This document shows, piece by piece, positions 1 to 15,229 of a stretch of 64,000 nt of DNA. The stretch covers positions 4,923,664 to 4,987,663 of the forward strand of contig NC_051088.1 of the NCBI RefSeq assembly GCF_901709675.1, written 5' to 3'. Both the position numbers and the translations under genes were made by a program. The notes under the pieces are model-generated. The model did no database searches, was not told where the DNA came from, and worked only from the letters and a program-made list of their open reading frames with translations. The DNA comes from Syngnathus acus (Eukaryota > Chordata > Actinopteri > Syngnathiformes > Syngnathidae). Numbering within the stretch: the first letter of the stretch is position 1; each line of letters opens with the position of its first letter.

Positions 1-2546
1 GTGCATTGGACACTGAGATGTTTGCATTACACTAGCCATGATAGCTAGCGGCGCTAGGTCGTCTATCAAAAATGAAAGTGCTCTCATAAACAGACTAATT
101 AGAAAGTACTTGATTTTTATGTTGCCCACAGATCATTAACTTGGTGTAAACAAGCATATTAACCCCTGATTACGTTGGCCATGTTGTGTCATCACTTTGC
201 CACATTTGTCATGAACACTCGGGGCAACGTCATCTTTAATGAAGCCAAAAAGTACTGCTCATTAATCATGGTTTATAACATTAGATGTCCAACTTGTCAA
301 ATGCTCTATGATTGAAGCAAGACTTATGAGGATGCCACACATAAAACGAACTTTTTGGAAATTGTGGGGATTGTTTTGTTTGAAAGTAGTAATTAGTTTG
401 GCGAATGAACACGACACTTGGACAGATGCAGTGACATGGATCTTGCAGGAAAATAGACCAGCCATCAAATTAAATGTTTAATGTAAATGTACATGATATC
501 TGCTTTACTTAATTATCCATAGAAAGCAGAATATTGTTCTTTTTTTAACTTTAATTTGAATGACTTTTTATTAAATGCCAATATCTTTGGGGAAAAACAT
601 TTTCAAAAAATAACGATTTTTTTGGCCTTTATATGGATGAATAAATGCACTAAATAGGCAGACTGCACCTGAGATGTACTGTTTGGATCAGTATTAAAAT
701 AATGCTTCAGCAGATTTTAAATTTATCAGAAAGATTTTTCTTGTGCAAACACTTCTCAGTCAGACTACACAAAATAAATGTATGTTGCATGTACAAGTCT
801 GACAATGTGTGTTAAGAGGTGACTCTACATTGCCGTAAAGTGTCATGCTGCCTCAATCGTGGAACATAAAATCCAATTTTTCCAATCAGTATACGTGACA
901 GGTGCGTTGTGTTGATTTTAAAAAATGTAATCGTTACGATAGCTGATGTCATCAAAGGAATGATCAATATTGTACAATGAGGAAATGAGGAGCTGGCACA
1001 AATCAAGACTGACTGCAGTCCGCGTCTGTTATTCCTGTCATAAGTGAACTAAAACTTTAGCTGATCTTGATGTCAGTTTAAGGAAGAAAAAGGAACCTAT
1101 TTTCCCCAACTCTAGGATTATGTGCACAAACAACCCAATGCTGGATGAAACCGCATTTCATCCCTGGTTTTCCTTCATGATTTATGTGAGCCATTATCAA
1201 TTTCAAATCTTCCTTCTTCTAAACAATTAAATCCTGCCTAAAATCTTGACAGATTAGGTTAAATCCAGAGGATGGTTTTGCGATTACAGTAATGACTTCA
1301 AATAGCACATAATGATGGCCACGGTGGAACAATGTACAGATGGGGGAGAATCCCTTTTGGGAAGGAGAGCTGACATCACAATAATGTTTTGTTTGTTTGT
1401 TTTTTGAAAAACAACTTTATGATTCTAACTGGGAAGGAAAATCATCCAATTTGCAGCTGAAACATGGCTCAAGATATGATTCATTTCAAGCATGGTGCAT
1501 GCATATACAGTACAGCACATGCGAGCTTTCTCACAGGCAGATCTTTGCGTGAGTATAATTGGCAGCAGAAGGAAGCATCTGCGAGCTAACATCTGCAGCT
1601 GATTTTGGGCGATAATAAATCGGATTTCTCTCTCGGCTGGTGTGCCTCCACACTGTTCCCCTGTCTAGTTCACTATGTCTTACACTCTTCCTCACACCAA
1701 GGATTGGTTAAATAGAGTAAGCGCAAAAACACTGGACTCGGCCTCACTTCTGGGGTGGCCACACAAGTGGAATTGTGAATCTTGCTTCCAAGTAAAAGCT
1801 GTAAGAGCTGGAGAGAAAAATGAAGTAGAGAGACTGCTCTGTGATTACCAGTCTGTGAGGAGGTGTACGGAGACAATGAGGTGTGAACAGACCACAGCTG
1901 GAGGAAAGTTCTGCAAAAACCTAAAACTGCCTATGTCGAGCCCAATTTATGCTGACTGCACCTCGAGTACCTATACCGTACCACCCGTGGTGCGGCTGAG
2001 CTGACAGCAAAGGGTATTTCTCTCCATATCAATTTCCTGTTCGGACACTACCTCAAAACCAATTTTGGTGGGCAATGACAGCTGTTTTGATGATGATGTT
2101 TGCTCAAGTAAGTATGACCCAGAGACAGCTGAAGTTAAAAAAAAGAAAGATGGAATTTTTTTTTTTTTTGGATTTGAATAATTAGTTAAAACAAAATTTG
2201 GAGTACATATTCCACTGAGGTTTATGGACCTCATCACACACATCATTGTCTATGACATAGACTCTATGTGGTTGCTGGGGGATAAACAATTGTGTTGTAT
2301 CATTTTTCATATACTGGACCGTAAATTTGAGAGAAATTCTCTGACGTAGGGAGAGAAGTAGAACAGTAACATCTTCCAATCAGATGATTTACTACAAACA
2401 AGCCATTGTATTATAATTCAATGTTTTTGAACAATTTAATATTTTGGGGGATGGTATAATGACAGAGGCAGTAGTTTTGTTTTTTAAATCTCTCTTGTTA
2501 AACAGTGAAGTCTATTCTATTAAAAACAGCAATTCTGGGGAGGAAA

Positions 2547-2573
2547 TATTATATATATATATATATATATATG
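2547..2573. repeat. (AT)n microsatellite
   Basis: Uninterrupted alternating A and T, about 13 units, in intergenic DNA. Confidence 0.95.
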
Positions 2574-5500
2574 TACACAAATATTTTCATTCAATTCACT
2601 TATCAAAACCACACCTTAACTTTAATACTATGTTACTCCAGTAGGAGATTAAACATGGATTGGAAAATTATAGACAATTATATTTATTATTATATTATAG
2701 ACACAATTATAGAATTTTGGGGCGATGATACTGAATTGTGATCAAAACACATCCAAATTTAGTTGGAATTTAGAAAAGAAGAGTAGCCACATTAAAAAAA
2801 CACAATAAACAAAATTAGAATCCACGAGTAATCTCAGATAACACAAAGTTGTTGATTCACAAACTCATGAAATATCCCAATGACAACTAAATCCCAGCTC
2901 TTGTGTTACCAATTGAAATGAGGATAATGGTGGGGAAATACAGTTTACAAGGAGCAGCTATTATTTGTATGGTAAAAAGGAGGAAAAATTGCAGTTGGAG
3001 TAATGGGGCTGGAAAGAAAAATAAAATCCCACCAAGAACTAAAATTATATTAGAAAATAAATCACATTCGACTAAAGTACTTTCACGAAATTCGGGCGAT
3101 GTGAGCGAATGAAACTGGCTGTCAGTCTGTAACTGCTTTATCCGCTCAATCAAGTAGGAAACTTGACAGTATTACTGAAACTATATACCACTACCACTGT
3201 ACTTGGAGTATATCTACAATCATGTTTTCTTCAGCATCCTTCCATACAACTGTAAACATTGAGCCTCAGCCTGTCAACACCGTTGTGTGTTTCTGTTTCA
3301 ACCGCAACTTAGCACTGATTGTCAGCATTATGTGGCTGCAGTGTAAAGTTACATCAGTACAACCAAATACATTTCGTCGAGCACATTTGGATCTCATTCT
3401 AAAGAGTCTTTAGTGGTTGTGGTGGAGGAAGATATATCCTTCCTTGCTGTTACGAAATTTGTAAGACCTGCTAAGTCTTAGAATATTTGAGTGATGTCCT
3501 TGTAAAGTGTCACATACTGTAGATTACAACCATGTTGTGAATTATGACAATAGGAGAAATGTAAGACACAATTTACAGTACTGCTTATATTCATTTACAT
3601 CCATTTACTTTAAAAAAAAAAACTGTACTAAAAACATAAAAACATTAACTTTCTTCAGACCTATTTGGCTTAGAGGGCATCCAGCATCATGATGTTATCG
3701 CTCGACCATATCATTATTATATCATATTGATGAGGTAATTCAAATTGAATTGATTTCAAATTGAATATACTTTATTTAAATGTGTCAAACAAAACTTGAC
3801 AATAATTGTATTTTTCTGTGGCATATTAAAATTTAGAAAAACAATGAAATAAAACTTTATGCAGCTGTAGTTTACATTAGTTCTAATTTATCAATCATTG
3901 TATATCTGTCTGTATCAAAGCTGGCCAAAATTTATTTCTTTTATATTCTTCATTATATTAGATGGCCTTATATTTATTTACAAACATACTCTAACATGGT
4001 CTCTATGTCACACCTACTATGTGACCCTGGACCAGGCCACAGTTGAAGTATACATGGAGTATTAAGCTTACTATGCACAGGGGCCGTGTCACAATTTTAT
4101 TACGGCTTTACAACCCACGGGTGAAATAACAGACACTTTTTCTGTTGGCGGTGAATGAGAAAACGAGCCTTGTTTTGACCAGGTGTTGCCAGTTTTTAAA
4201 TATACTAAGTCGCTAAAGTCTGAAGTTAACTGTGTCTAGCCACTTACAAAATACTATGCCATGTATGTATCGTAATATTTTTAAATGTTCTTTCTTTCTT
4301 TTACAAATGTTGGAAAAGTTATAAATTACAGTGACTTGCGAAACATGTTTAGGCAAAATATACGTATGTTAACATTTGTCGTAGTTTGTTTTGTGTTTTA
4401 CACTATACACAATATAATGAAAATTGTTTTTTTTTTATGCCTAATGTCCAGGAAGTCTCTACAAATTGCCCATTCTTCTTTTGCACAGTTGCGTGTAATG
4501 TAGATTCCCTGGTTGCAATATATATCAAATATTAGCAATAACATTTTGGGCAAAATATGTCAAATGCAAGAGTGGGGATAGCCTTCATTCTAAAGAGCAA
4601 CGTAAAAACATATAAAACGCTATACTGACACTAAAACTGGAGACTTGGCAATGTAAAACAATCCCTTCATTTATTATAGATCTATATAATGTGAGATGTT
4701 CAGGTTATTGGCACAATTGACTTGAGTTTATAGCTTTATAATCTACATAGCTCTGAATGAATGTTGTTGGGCAGTGCGAGGGATCAATTCACGGCGGTAA
4801 GGTCTGCTATTGAACACGACACCGAGGGACGAGCGTGACTAATCCAGCTTTTAACTTTAAGGGGGCGTGGGCGTCTTTCTTCTGAACATGACCATTCCAT
4901 TCCAGCAGACTTACGCCTCTAAAGCAAAACTGGAAGATACGGTCATTCAAATTATTATTATGTACAAGTGTTAATGTTCATGTGGGAGATGGGAACAGGA
5001 CCGGCCTCTGTTCCATGCCTCATGCCCATCAGGTCCCTGAGAAAATCCCTGCGATGCCATAGTTCCAACCAGGTGTTTTGCTCATTAGAAATTCTGCCCA
5101 TTAGAAGCACTACGGTGCTTGCTTAACTGTTATACGACCAAGCGCCGTGCCCGGATCACACCTCCACAGCTGTAAAGAGCAGCAGGGTGGGGTGGCATGC
5201 GCAAGGGGGGGGAACAAGGCCAAAACGCCAGCTTTGTTCTCTGGGGGCTCCAATTACCCCCTGCTCTCCTCACAGACCGTGTGACATTCAATACCGCAAC
5301 TGTAAATTTTACATTATGTGTGTGAAATCACAGATGCACATGTCACAGCAGTGTCATGAAATGAATTTACTTACAGCACCTTAACTCTTCAAGTCTTCAT
5401 GGGTATTGTTGAGGGGAAATTACTGCAATGGACCCCAAAAAGTTCAATATACGTCCATTATATTCAGGGTGGACACCTGGTCCCATTCAGCTCGGCAACA

Positions 5501-6059
5501 TTAATCTCCCCCCACACGCACACACCCCAGTGCTGCAGTTTCGATGGTAGTGCATACTAAACAATAATTGATATTTGAATATGGCTTACAGCTTGTTAAA
5601 GCATTAATGGTCTGTGAATGTGAAAACTAAGAGAGTGTGAATGACCCTTACAAGAATAGCTCAGTGGCTGTGTAATGTATACAACACATGGAGTGCAATT
5701 AGGAATACGAAACAAGATGGTGCATATGTATGGTTTTTTTATCAAAATGTTATTAGATCTTAAACATCCCGACTCAGCAGGCCTGCCAGTCCAAGTGTTT
5801 GCTGTTAACAGCCCCCCCCGGTCCACCTGTTCTGTCCCAGATCATCTCATCCCTAAAAATAAAAACTTGGGAATCCTGACAAGTCACAGAGACCGAGAAA
5901 CATCCTGACATTAAGCTGCCGAGCTGTGAGATCAGACGGGAAAATGGGATGAAAAAACCCAACGTAATACAATTAAACCGCAAATAATTCACCAAACAAT
6001 TTCTCCACCAATTCCAAAGATCATGCCAATGCTATGTAACAACCTAATTTGTTCTGCAT

Positions 6060-6400
6060 AAAATTGTAAATATGATACATTGGGCATATGCTGATGGGAT
6101 GTTGCCTCCCTCTTTTTATTCTGCAGAACACCGTGAGCCGCCGATCTCGTGAGAGTATTCTGCAGCTTGAGGGGTGAGGGGTAGCCAACATTAATGGCTG
6201 GTGGTTTGTAAAGTGAGCTGGGAAGTTTAATTGATCTTCAGGAATTTTATGTGGCGTAGTGAATCGCTGCAGACAGCAAGGATTTACATCGCAGCCCGGC
6301 AGAAATGAACATAATATCGCAAGGCTTTTATAGCAGGAGAGAGACTTTTTTTTATCGTGGCCACAAAAATGATTTAGTTGGTGTTGAGTAAAATTACCGT
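6060..6400. promoter_or_regulatory. Candidate conserved noncoding element
   Basis: Complex, repeat-free sequence inside AT-rich desert, with TTTAATTGATC and CATTAATGG homeodomain-type cores and CTGCAG words. No coding frame persists. This is a composition-based guess; conservation was not tested. Confidence 0.25.
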
Positions 6401-7108
6401 TCATTAACAATTCTCCTAGCCAATTGTGGCTCCCATTCTAATGCACCAAGATGAACTGTAAGTTTCGACTTCAAGCTTCAAAAATGTTCTTTCAAAAGTA
6501 TCAGTTTAGTTTAAGATAATCAATGCTCTACTGTCAAATCAAAACCGATCAAATCAAATATTCCGTGCTGACTTCCATTTGGTTCTCAGACGGACAAGGG
6601 CTCCTGGCGAGTTGAAACAAAGTTAAACCTACCAGCCCAGACAAGCACCACGACGTTGCTATCCATCAAGCATGACAGAATTTACAGTGTGACCCAATCG
6701 ATCATCATTTATTACTTCACTGGCCCTAAGTGGAGGCAATTGCAGGCTGGTGTTTGTGTAAGAGGAGACCTCCACCTGCGAGGGTCTCCCATTAAGAGCA
6801 TGGGGGGTGGGGCGCAGTATATGTCATATGTCAGTATACGTTTGGAGTGGAAACCGGATTTTGCCCAGACCAATTTCTGTTGTTGATGCTTTCCCGCTCG
6901 AAAGGTTACTTGAATCAAACTACACAAGACGCTAATGTTAACGAGGCATGCTCTCCTTCACAACAGGCCTCACGAATGGCCCCTTAAAGGAACTGTTTGA
7001 ACAATTATTCATCTGGAATTCACTCAAAACCACATCTTTAAGAGAAATCAGCAAACCGTTCATGTCCATGTTGTCTCCTTTTGATCAGTGAAAGATCTCA
7101 GGGTTGGC

Positions 7109-7110
<2 letters not shown>

Positions 7111-7139
<29 letters not shown>
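7111..7139. repeat. Homopolymer A tract
   Basis: Twenty-nine consecutive A residues. No recognisable retroposon body lies directly upstream, so I do not call it a SINE tail. Confidence 0.9.
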
Positions 7140-7142
<3 letters not shown>

Positions 7143-10100
7143 CAGGCCAGATGATGCTGACCTACACCACTGAAAACCTTCCCCGAAGCTACTCTCACCT
7201 CGGAGTATAGCCACAGCTTTGAAGTGAAGCTAATATTGGCCTCTGTTCCAGCAGCAGGACACGTTCTTTAAACGCTCCACTGAACGTGATCAGTCACTCT
7301 CCTAATAAATGTATAACCAAGAAGAAGGGGGGGGTGGGGGGATGTAATTTGAGAGAACTGAAGAAGGAAGTCATGAATCATTTGCATACATGGACGGAAG
7401 CTCTGGACACTCGGGATGTTTTTAGACGGAAAAAAAAAACAGAATTCAAGTGTAGGGAAAAGGGAAAGCATGACGAAAATATGCCTGACTCAGCACAATA
7501 TCCACGTTTATGATTTTGTTTCCCACCTCATCTCCCATGATATCAATGAATGGTCATGTAAAGTCAAAACTATGAACAGTATACCACAGTGATTTTTTTT
7601 ACAATATAAAAATCAAGTCTTTGGAATTTGCATAAACACAAACACAAGGGATGATCATTTCTGTTCGTCTTTAGACATAAACAAGTTGAGATGGACTCGA
7701 CAGCCTTCCGGTCAGCTTTGCCCCACTCCCTTCATTTGTCAATCAATTCCACACAATCTACTGGATTCTTTACAATCAATTCATCAATTACTATTGCCAT
7801 TCTAATGGAATTGAAATGTACATGTCAATACTTGTAGTGTTAAAAAGAGACTCAGAGGGAGCACAAAACTGGTTAAGTTGTTCCCTTTGTCAAGATGTGC
7901 CTAATTTAGTTCAAAAAGGTCCAGGCGAGGAGACAAAAATACCAAGAGACCCGAGTGAAAACATAACATCCGATGTGGTAATAATTATAGAGCATTTATA
8001 CTGAGGATTATTATGTTAAATGGCATTTCTTGTAATTGTGTGCAACTCTGAGTCGATGTTTTCTTGGGCAGGCTCAACCGACTAAAAAAGCACCAAAGTA
8101 TCTCTTGGCTCCTTTCTGCAAAGCCGCACAAAAAGCGTCCTCAACTGGCCCATGTAAAGGTGTGGGAAACTCAAGCCGCAGCCTGGCATTGCATAGCTGA
8201 CAAATAAATAGCATGCCCTCTGTCAACTCTCATCTAATTACGGGTATGGTTTACCAGGGCTGCCTTAGTAGGGTTTCCCCTGCAAGCTATAAAAACTAAT
8301 GACACTATTTTGTCGTTACCTTAGTTTTTTTGCACCTCCCTTTCTTTCCACGTTTGCAGATAGTGTTGATTATTTTTAGCCCTGCCTGGTGAAACTTAAA
8401 TACCTATGGATTTCTATCCCTGGCTCAGCATTGAATATACAACCTTGGGTTTTAAGGCTTCTTTTAACCAGTATGTGTACGGAATATGCAGAAGCATTTC
8501 AGCAGAAGATAATCAACTGGATGTTATAAGAGTGCCATTCTGAATTTGAGCTGAAAATATATTTTGCCGCCTTCTTTATTTAATTCACCACAATAACTGC
8601 CACAAATTGACCGTGGTGTTAAACCTCCTCTCTAAATATTCTGACAGGCAGCCTTTGGTACTGACTTCTTCTGGTAGGCTTGCTCCCCCTGGTGTCAGGG
8701 GCTATAACTTAAAAAAGAAAATTTTGAAATCATTCACACTGTTGATTCCGCAATAGATAAACGTCTAGCGTTGCCTTTTTTTGTGCTTAAACAAAATGTA
8801 TAGCTGTAATGAAATACCCAAATGTCAAGCCATATAAAGACAATGTGAGTGATATGACATGCCTGTGTTGGGCGTGCTTCACTGCTGTGTGAGAGCATTG
8901 GATTGTCCAGACACTAAAGCAGGCTTGAGTGACTTTAGTGCGGTCCTGAGGGCAGTCAGAGTTGCTTTGACCTTCCTGCATACGCAAGAGCGACAGTGCT
9001 CGTAAATGCTGTGTTAACAGTTGGTTCTGCTTGGTTGGGATTGGGCACAATAAAGTTTGCAAAATATGACCTCGAAGGTCATTACAATTGTAGAACAGTG
9101 TTAAAGGTGACATTTCTCCAGAAGTGGTTTGTCGCGGGAAACGCTTGCTCACGTTGGGCTGCATGATACATTAGGAATAGTGAGAGAGAGAAAAAAACAA
9201 AACACGTAAGCAAAACTGTCACAGCCGTTTTGCCTAAAAGACCATGTGCATGTCTTGCGTCCATTATCAAACATGCAATGGCATCCATTAAAACATCTTG
9301 TTTGCCTGTTTGTTTTCTTGCACCAATAGAAGCCCACAGCTTGTCAGCATTCAAGCCATTCCATAGTGTTTCAATATTCACAATGATGTAAAACAAGCAG
9401 ATCTAATATATTATTTAATCACGGTTCCTGGTAATAAAACACTCTTTTGATCCTGACATTGTATTTCCATTATTTTCTCTTTAAACATTAACCATGGCTC
9501 TGTTGAGGATGCATTTCATCATCGCCTTCTGCTTAAAGATTCAAATGGCGTACTGGGCTGGACAGACAGGCCGTAATGTTTCAACAGAGCGGACAGAGTA
9601 AGTAGAGAAAGGAATGTTTGACCTGAAAATGTGCTGAAAAATCTGTTTTTTTTCCCACCCCATGTCTTTCACCCATGCCTCCATTACAGTTACAGTGCTC
9701 TGACTGCACTTTCTCCTCTATTGGAGCTGTGTAAGGACTTTCAGCACCAGCCTTATAATAACCCTATGATACAAACTCGCAAAAGGATGAATTGTATCGA
9801 CCCCTGCTATTCTGGTGTTGACTCTGCAAGACCCAAAATAAGCTCTTGTCAAGATCCAAGATGTGCATCACAAATTTAAGGACACACATTCAGGTATGTC
9901 CCAAAGTATGTCACAAAAATCACTTGCGAAGTTAGTCCTCATGACGATGCAAATATCAACATACGATAGTTATATGAGCTACTTCATTTTGGCAGAAGTC
10001 AAATGAAACTGTGCATATGTGTGTGATGGATATTTTTAGACAAAAGGTAGGAAAAATTACAAGACACACGAAGCTGAAAAGTATATTTTTGGGTTATGGT

Positions 10101-10831
10101 ATGCGAATTTTTTTTTCAAATATGTAATTTAATATGTGATAACTCCAAACAGCTCACTTAAGGTGAAGAGAATGATTACATCAGCAACAACATAAAAAAA
10201 AGTAGACGTTATTAACAACATTGCTTGATTAGTCTAAGACACTGATATTGTAGAGGTGGTAAGAATCTTGGTTATTTGAAGATTTAAGAATCAATTGATC
10301 ATTTATACCGTAATACAAGAACAAAACCAGATTCCATCAGGGGTACATTTATAAAACAAGTGAATGGCCCGATCTGGTAGTTCCAGATTTTACCAGTTGG
10401 TTCAGCAGATCAACTGCACCTGGTTATTCAAAACTTAAATTGTGGCAATGACTAAAATCACAAAATGCTTTCTTTAAATAATTACAGCAAGATTTCTGTC
10501 CTTTGATATTGTAAAGTGTCTGACTCAATGTTTCTGAACGGTGACAGGATTTTGAGTGTCATTATTAAAAGGTTCCTATTCTGCTCCAGCGCTCTCCTCC
10601 GTAAGCCAGCCCGCATGTCCCTTCATGCTGATAGTCTGCTGATTGTCAATCGGCTGCTTTTCTTACATGGTGCCTCGGCTGAATCCGAATCAGATGCTGA
10701 TTAGACCAAATTGCAGAGAGAAACCTGTATGCCCCTGTGTGCCCATCTTTGTATCACACCAGTGCCTCAACTTAAATTGGACTTTAGGACACAGGAAAGC
10801 CAAAGCTTTGATTAGACATTGTCATCTAGGG

Positions 10832-10955
10832 CAGTGGTCCCGAACCACCAGGCCGCGGACAGGTCCGTAGGTCATTTGGTACCAGGCCGTGCAGAAAAAA
10901 AAAAAAAAAAAGACATGTAACTGGTCCGTGGCGCAAAAAAGGTTGGGGACCGCTG
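10832..10955. mobile_element. Short hAT-type MITE, internally deleted
   Basis: The left end reads CAGTGGTCCCGAACC and the right end, reverse-complemented, reads CAGCGGTCCCCAACC. Both continue into matching words around a GGACC core, so the element has terminal inverted repeats. CAGNGGTCCCCAACC ends are typical of a vertebrate hAT family. The element is only about 124 bp with an A run in the middle, so it is non-autonomous. The flanks (ATCTAGGG and ATCTCTGA) match at 5 of 8 positions, compatible with a decayed 8-bp target duplication. No transposase frame is present. Confidence 0.7.
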
Positions 10956-13549
10956 ATCTCTGATATTGAAATATATGGAGCTGTGGGCTTGCTTGTTAGG
11001 AGTAGTGGAGTCCAAACTGCAGGTGGGAAGTTCACACAGGCTTGCCATCAATTGCACATCCCAGCGGCAAGCAGAGAAGTGCAAGTGATCCACAGCTAGG
11101 CCAAATAGTAAAGGCCTCCAATTTAATTTCTCAGTGGCTACAGATTCTTCCTTTGTGACTTTGTTCACTATCTAATTTTTGTGACATGTTCACTGGTGTG
11201 TTGAGATTTTTCAAAAATGTGCGCTTTAGCTCAATAATGCATACCGCACATCATCATGGGGTGGGTCACCAGGATTTATTCAAAATGGAGCTAGGTAATA
11301 GGGAAAAAAGGCGAGGGGAAAGAAAACAATCATTTGGGAGCGGCCACTGAGGGGACAACAAGCTGAGAGGCATCATGACCAAAGATATAGATCAATAACT
11401 CCACAATTATGGGGTGGGAAAAGAGAGCAATGTTTTGGTAGCGGGTGGGCCAGGGGGGGCAGTGAAGCAATTATGGATTTGCTTGATAACAGTATATGCA
11501 TATTGAAGGGCCGCATAAACAAGTCCCCAGAGGACCAGCAGTGATGCGGAGAGGACGATACACCGCCAGAGTGCAGCAGGGTGAACGCCCCAGACGTGCT
11601 CCGGCATCATCCCTCCCTTAGCAGATGAAAATGAAAGTCAACGGGAAAGGGCTGGCGCGCGGCTGCTGCCATGATAGCCAACATCCGTTACAAGTAAATT
11701 GAAATGTCAAACGCACTGTGTCATTTCCATAGCTGGATGAGAGGGAGAAGCAGAGGCAGAGAGAATTATGGCCGTATTCACAGGGTGATCACAATGTGCA
11801 GCGGGAATGTTCTGGCAAATTAACTCTCAGCGGACGGCTGTCAGGAAGATAGAAGGATGGGAGGATAAACAGGCAGAAATCAGAAAGGAGTGCTCATGAA
11901 TTCAAGGCTTATTGCTCCATTTTCTGTCTTTTGCTCACTTATGGTATGAAAACACATTTTGGCAATGACCCTATTTGGTTCATAACCGACAATTCAACTC
12001 CCCCAAGTCATGAGTCATCTTTCTAGACAGTATTTGCAGCAGGACAATGTTCATTTTCTGACAGCCAAGTATTTCAAAACTACGTACATGAAAGCTAGTC
12101 CAAAGCCCAACCCTTAAGAAAATGTTTTTTATTGTAACTGTCGCAACAGACTCATCTCCAGGAAGCTGTCATGATGAACCCATTGTCTTTCCGTAAACAT
12201 ACTGCCGATCTCATTTTCTTCCAAATGTTTTCAAAAAGCTAAAAAACGGATGCGATTAGATTTAGAAAGAATTACCTAATGAATTGAAAACAGCCATGTA
12301 ATTAATCGTGATTATTTGCACAACCAATAAAAAGTCTCACATGATGCCAAAACTCCAGTTTTCAGATCCCTTCACAATAAATGCATAGCTTAACTGACAC
12401 TCATTAAAAAAAAAAATATATATATATATATCCAAACCGCTCTGGTCAGTTAGTTCAGGGTTTGAATTTCATGTTTTTCTTTTAAACATGTAACCGCTTG
12501 TCTTTGTTAGCCTTACATGGGCAGAATTTTTTTATCCATAAATAAATGTGTTTACTGTACATTGTGCTGGGACAAATGTCAATGCTGAGTGTGCTGTGTT
12601 GACAAAATCTCTTCCAAATCGACATCCTACCGCTCTCATGCGTGTTTCTGCTGTTAATCTGCATGAGACGACATGTGCCAATGTTACTTTATGTGCATGC
12701 ATATTAACTGAGACCCGCATCCACTCTCTCAATCCTATTAAATATTTATAAAGATACCTATTATTGTATTAAGTATTTATTGATTTATAATTTAAAAGAT
12801 TTATACTGAGTCTTTGGAACTGCAGGCTAGAACAACTTTAGTTGTGACATCAATGGCCATTTATTGTCTTAAAATGTTAAAGCTACATATGCCCGCAAGC
12901 CCCCGAGTGCTTAACAAAAGACAAATCTGAACTCAAAAGCAAAGTCAGACACAGACAGGAAAAAAAATGAACCAGACGCAAAATCGAGCTCAATATTGCT
13001 CCTGGTTAGACATTGTTGAGCTATTTTTGCTGATGCTGGTCACGCACTGACAATCCAGACAGAAGCTGGACAATGAGAATGCATTGCCTTGCTCCATCTT
13101 TTATTGATTTACACCTAGAGCGTCTTTGGAGTTGAAGTGCTTTGCAACTGGCCTCCTGCTCTCACCTTTGCTGTCACTGACTAAAAACTATGTACTGCAA
13201 CAGAGCCATTGGCATTTGGCGAATTTCACCTAAATACCAGCAAAGAACCACAAGTGTTTCTGAGATATCATCTGAATCACTATGTACATGATCTATATCC
13301 TGATGTATATATAAAAAACATACCATTGGTATTCGAGTTTTGTAGACGAGTCTCAGTGCACGTGTTTCAGGCGCTTAATTAAAAAGCACAGTGTGGAAAG
13401 CAGGAAAGAAAAAACACCTGCAGTGGTCAACAGGTGGAAGGATAAATGTTTTGCAAGTGGCAGGCAAGAGGAGGTGGAACCAAACTAAAAGATGGCTGCG
13501 AGGGAAAAGCAGAGTGTGCTTTTATTCAGTGCCTGGTGAATGATAAGGA

Positions 13550-13690
13550 AACCATTAACAGAGTGGTGCTGGCCAAAGGGGTTAAATCCACATAAGCATG
13601 GCTATTATTCAGGCTAATTAAAGCTCTTTTTAGCCTCTGTGCCCCTTTATAGCTCAGCAACAAAGCCAACTGAGAGAAAGGCAGAAAACC
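13550..13690. promoter_or_regulatory. Candidate conserved noncoding element
   Basis: Repeat-free block with a GCTAATTAAAGCTC core and neighbouring A/T-rich transcription-factor-like words, and no coding frame. Inferred from word content only. Confidence 0.25.
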
Positions 13691-15229
13691 ATTCAGGGAA
13701 TTTTGCTAAGCAGACAGCTTTTTACTCCCAGATGATTCAGCGGGATATGTCAAAAAGTTTGAGGAAGCTCACTTAAAGAAAGACAAAATGCACCAAATGT
13801 TAAGTACAGATATATTAGAGACATTAGCCCATTTAACTTATCATTATAACTTATCAATCACCTTTATGACAGAAGCAGCTATTAAAAGCAGAGATGTAAC
13901 AGAATGACAGGTGCTTCCGTCAGTTGTAAATGGCCGTCGGGTATCCTCGCTTTGGGAATTTCACGTTAACAGCTCCTTGGAGACCACGTGAGTGTCGGCA
14001 GTGGCCTCTCATCATAAGGAGCTCAGTGAGCCTGACAGCCGAGCAGATCGAGGGATGGAAGGGGGAGACAAGCGGGGATTGCGGAACATCACTTTTCTGA
14101 TTTTACACCCACGCACACGCCACAGTGGATCCGTCTGCTGAGATTGCAACAGACACTTGGTGTGCGACCAAGCAGAGCAGACAGACACGGAGGGAAGAGA
14201 CCAAGCGTGAGTGAAAGCAGAAGAGAAGGCAGAGCGAGGAGAGGGAGAGCTGAGTGAATGACGGACAAGGTGCTTATGGAGAGAGGCGGGTGTAATGGGG
14301 TGTGAAGTGGAAGACCTCGGGAGACAGCAAAGGAGACAGTCTGCCTGTCACACCAGCGCTTTACTCCTCCTTTCTTACAATCTCAATCAGGCTGTCACAA
14401 CACACAAAACACTTCACTGGTCAGGTCAAGAGGGGAGATAAATCAACTCGAAAGATGCTCCATTTTTCACTATAACTACAGTATCTGACATTTATTGGTG
14501 AAGGCTGCTGCTTACAAAAATTTACAACTGAAACAAGAGTTGACAGCGCCATGGAAAAGAGTTGATGCAAAGTAACCTGAGGAGGAAAAAAAATAAATCA
14601 GCTAAGGCTGCTAAACGGTTAACGTTGTCTGTATATTGATTACAGAACAACAACTTGAACGAATTTATGATGGGCTGTTTATATGGGGGAGGAGTGTTTT
14701 TAACAGTTTCCTGTCATTTCCAAGTGACAATTAAATGAATCTTAATGACATGCAGGAACAATTAAGTGCAACATTTGGTGTGGTGTATAGCGTACAAAAG
14801 GGCGTTTCAGTTTCTTAATGTTTTGATGGCATGCTCATCCCACAATTGTATTCCACAGAAATAATCTTTCTTTTTTTTTACTTTTCTCCTCAGTTTACAT
14901 AACTCGTTGTTAGAAACAACATGGTGAGTGATCATCGCAAACCACATCATCAACCCATTAATGGTCTTGATCTCTAGTGTTTCAACTTTGCAATGGCATA
15001 AACTTTGATAAGAGTATTGAATAGTTGATAAGTGTGAGCTGAAGGAGATAAAGAAATGCTTCTGTTGAACCATCCATCCAACCAAGGCTTCTGCTGGAGG
15101 CTCTGTTTTTCTTGCCTAATTACATCTCTGTCGTGGGCTAGGCCTCTTTGCATGTCCACCTGAGGACTGTGATAAAAAACAGTAACACTGGAGGGGGACC
15201 CAACTACTTCTTAATTTTCCCTGACAGCC

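Larger units (their letters stand above)
1..10831. other. Intergenic DNA without recognisable genes
   Basis: Every open frame here is under about 130 codons, is not bordered by convincing splice sites in a consistent frame, and resembles no family I know. The DNA is AT-rich with an (AT)n tract at 2547-2573 and a 29-base A run at 7111-7139. Two stretches, 6060-6400 and 8130-8290, have balanced composition with clustered TAAT/ATTA cores and could be conserved noncoding elements; they are listed separately. I see no RNA gene. Confidence 0.6.

Noticed and set aside
1675-2004. A 109-codon plus-strand frame
   Set aside because: No domain, no flanking splice pattern and no similarity that I recognise.
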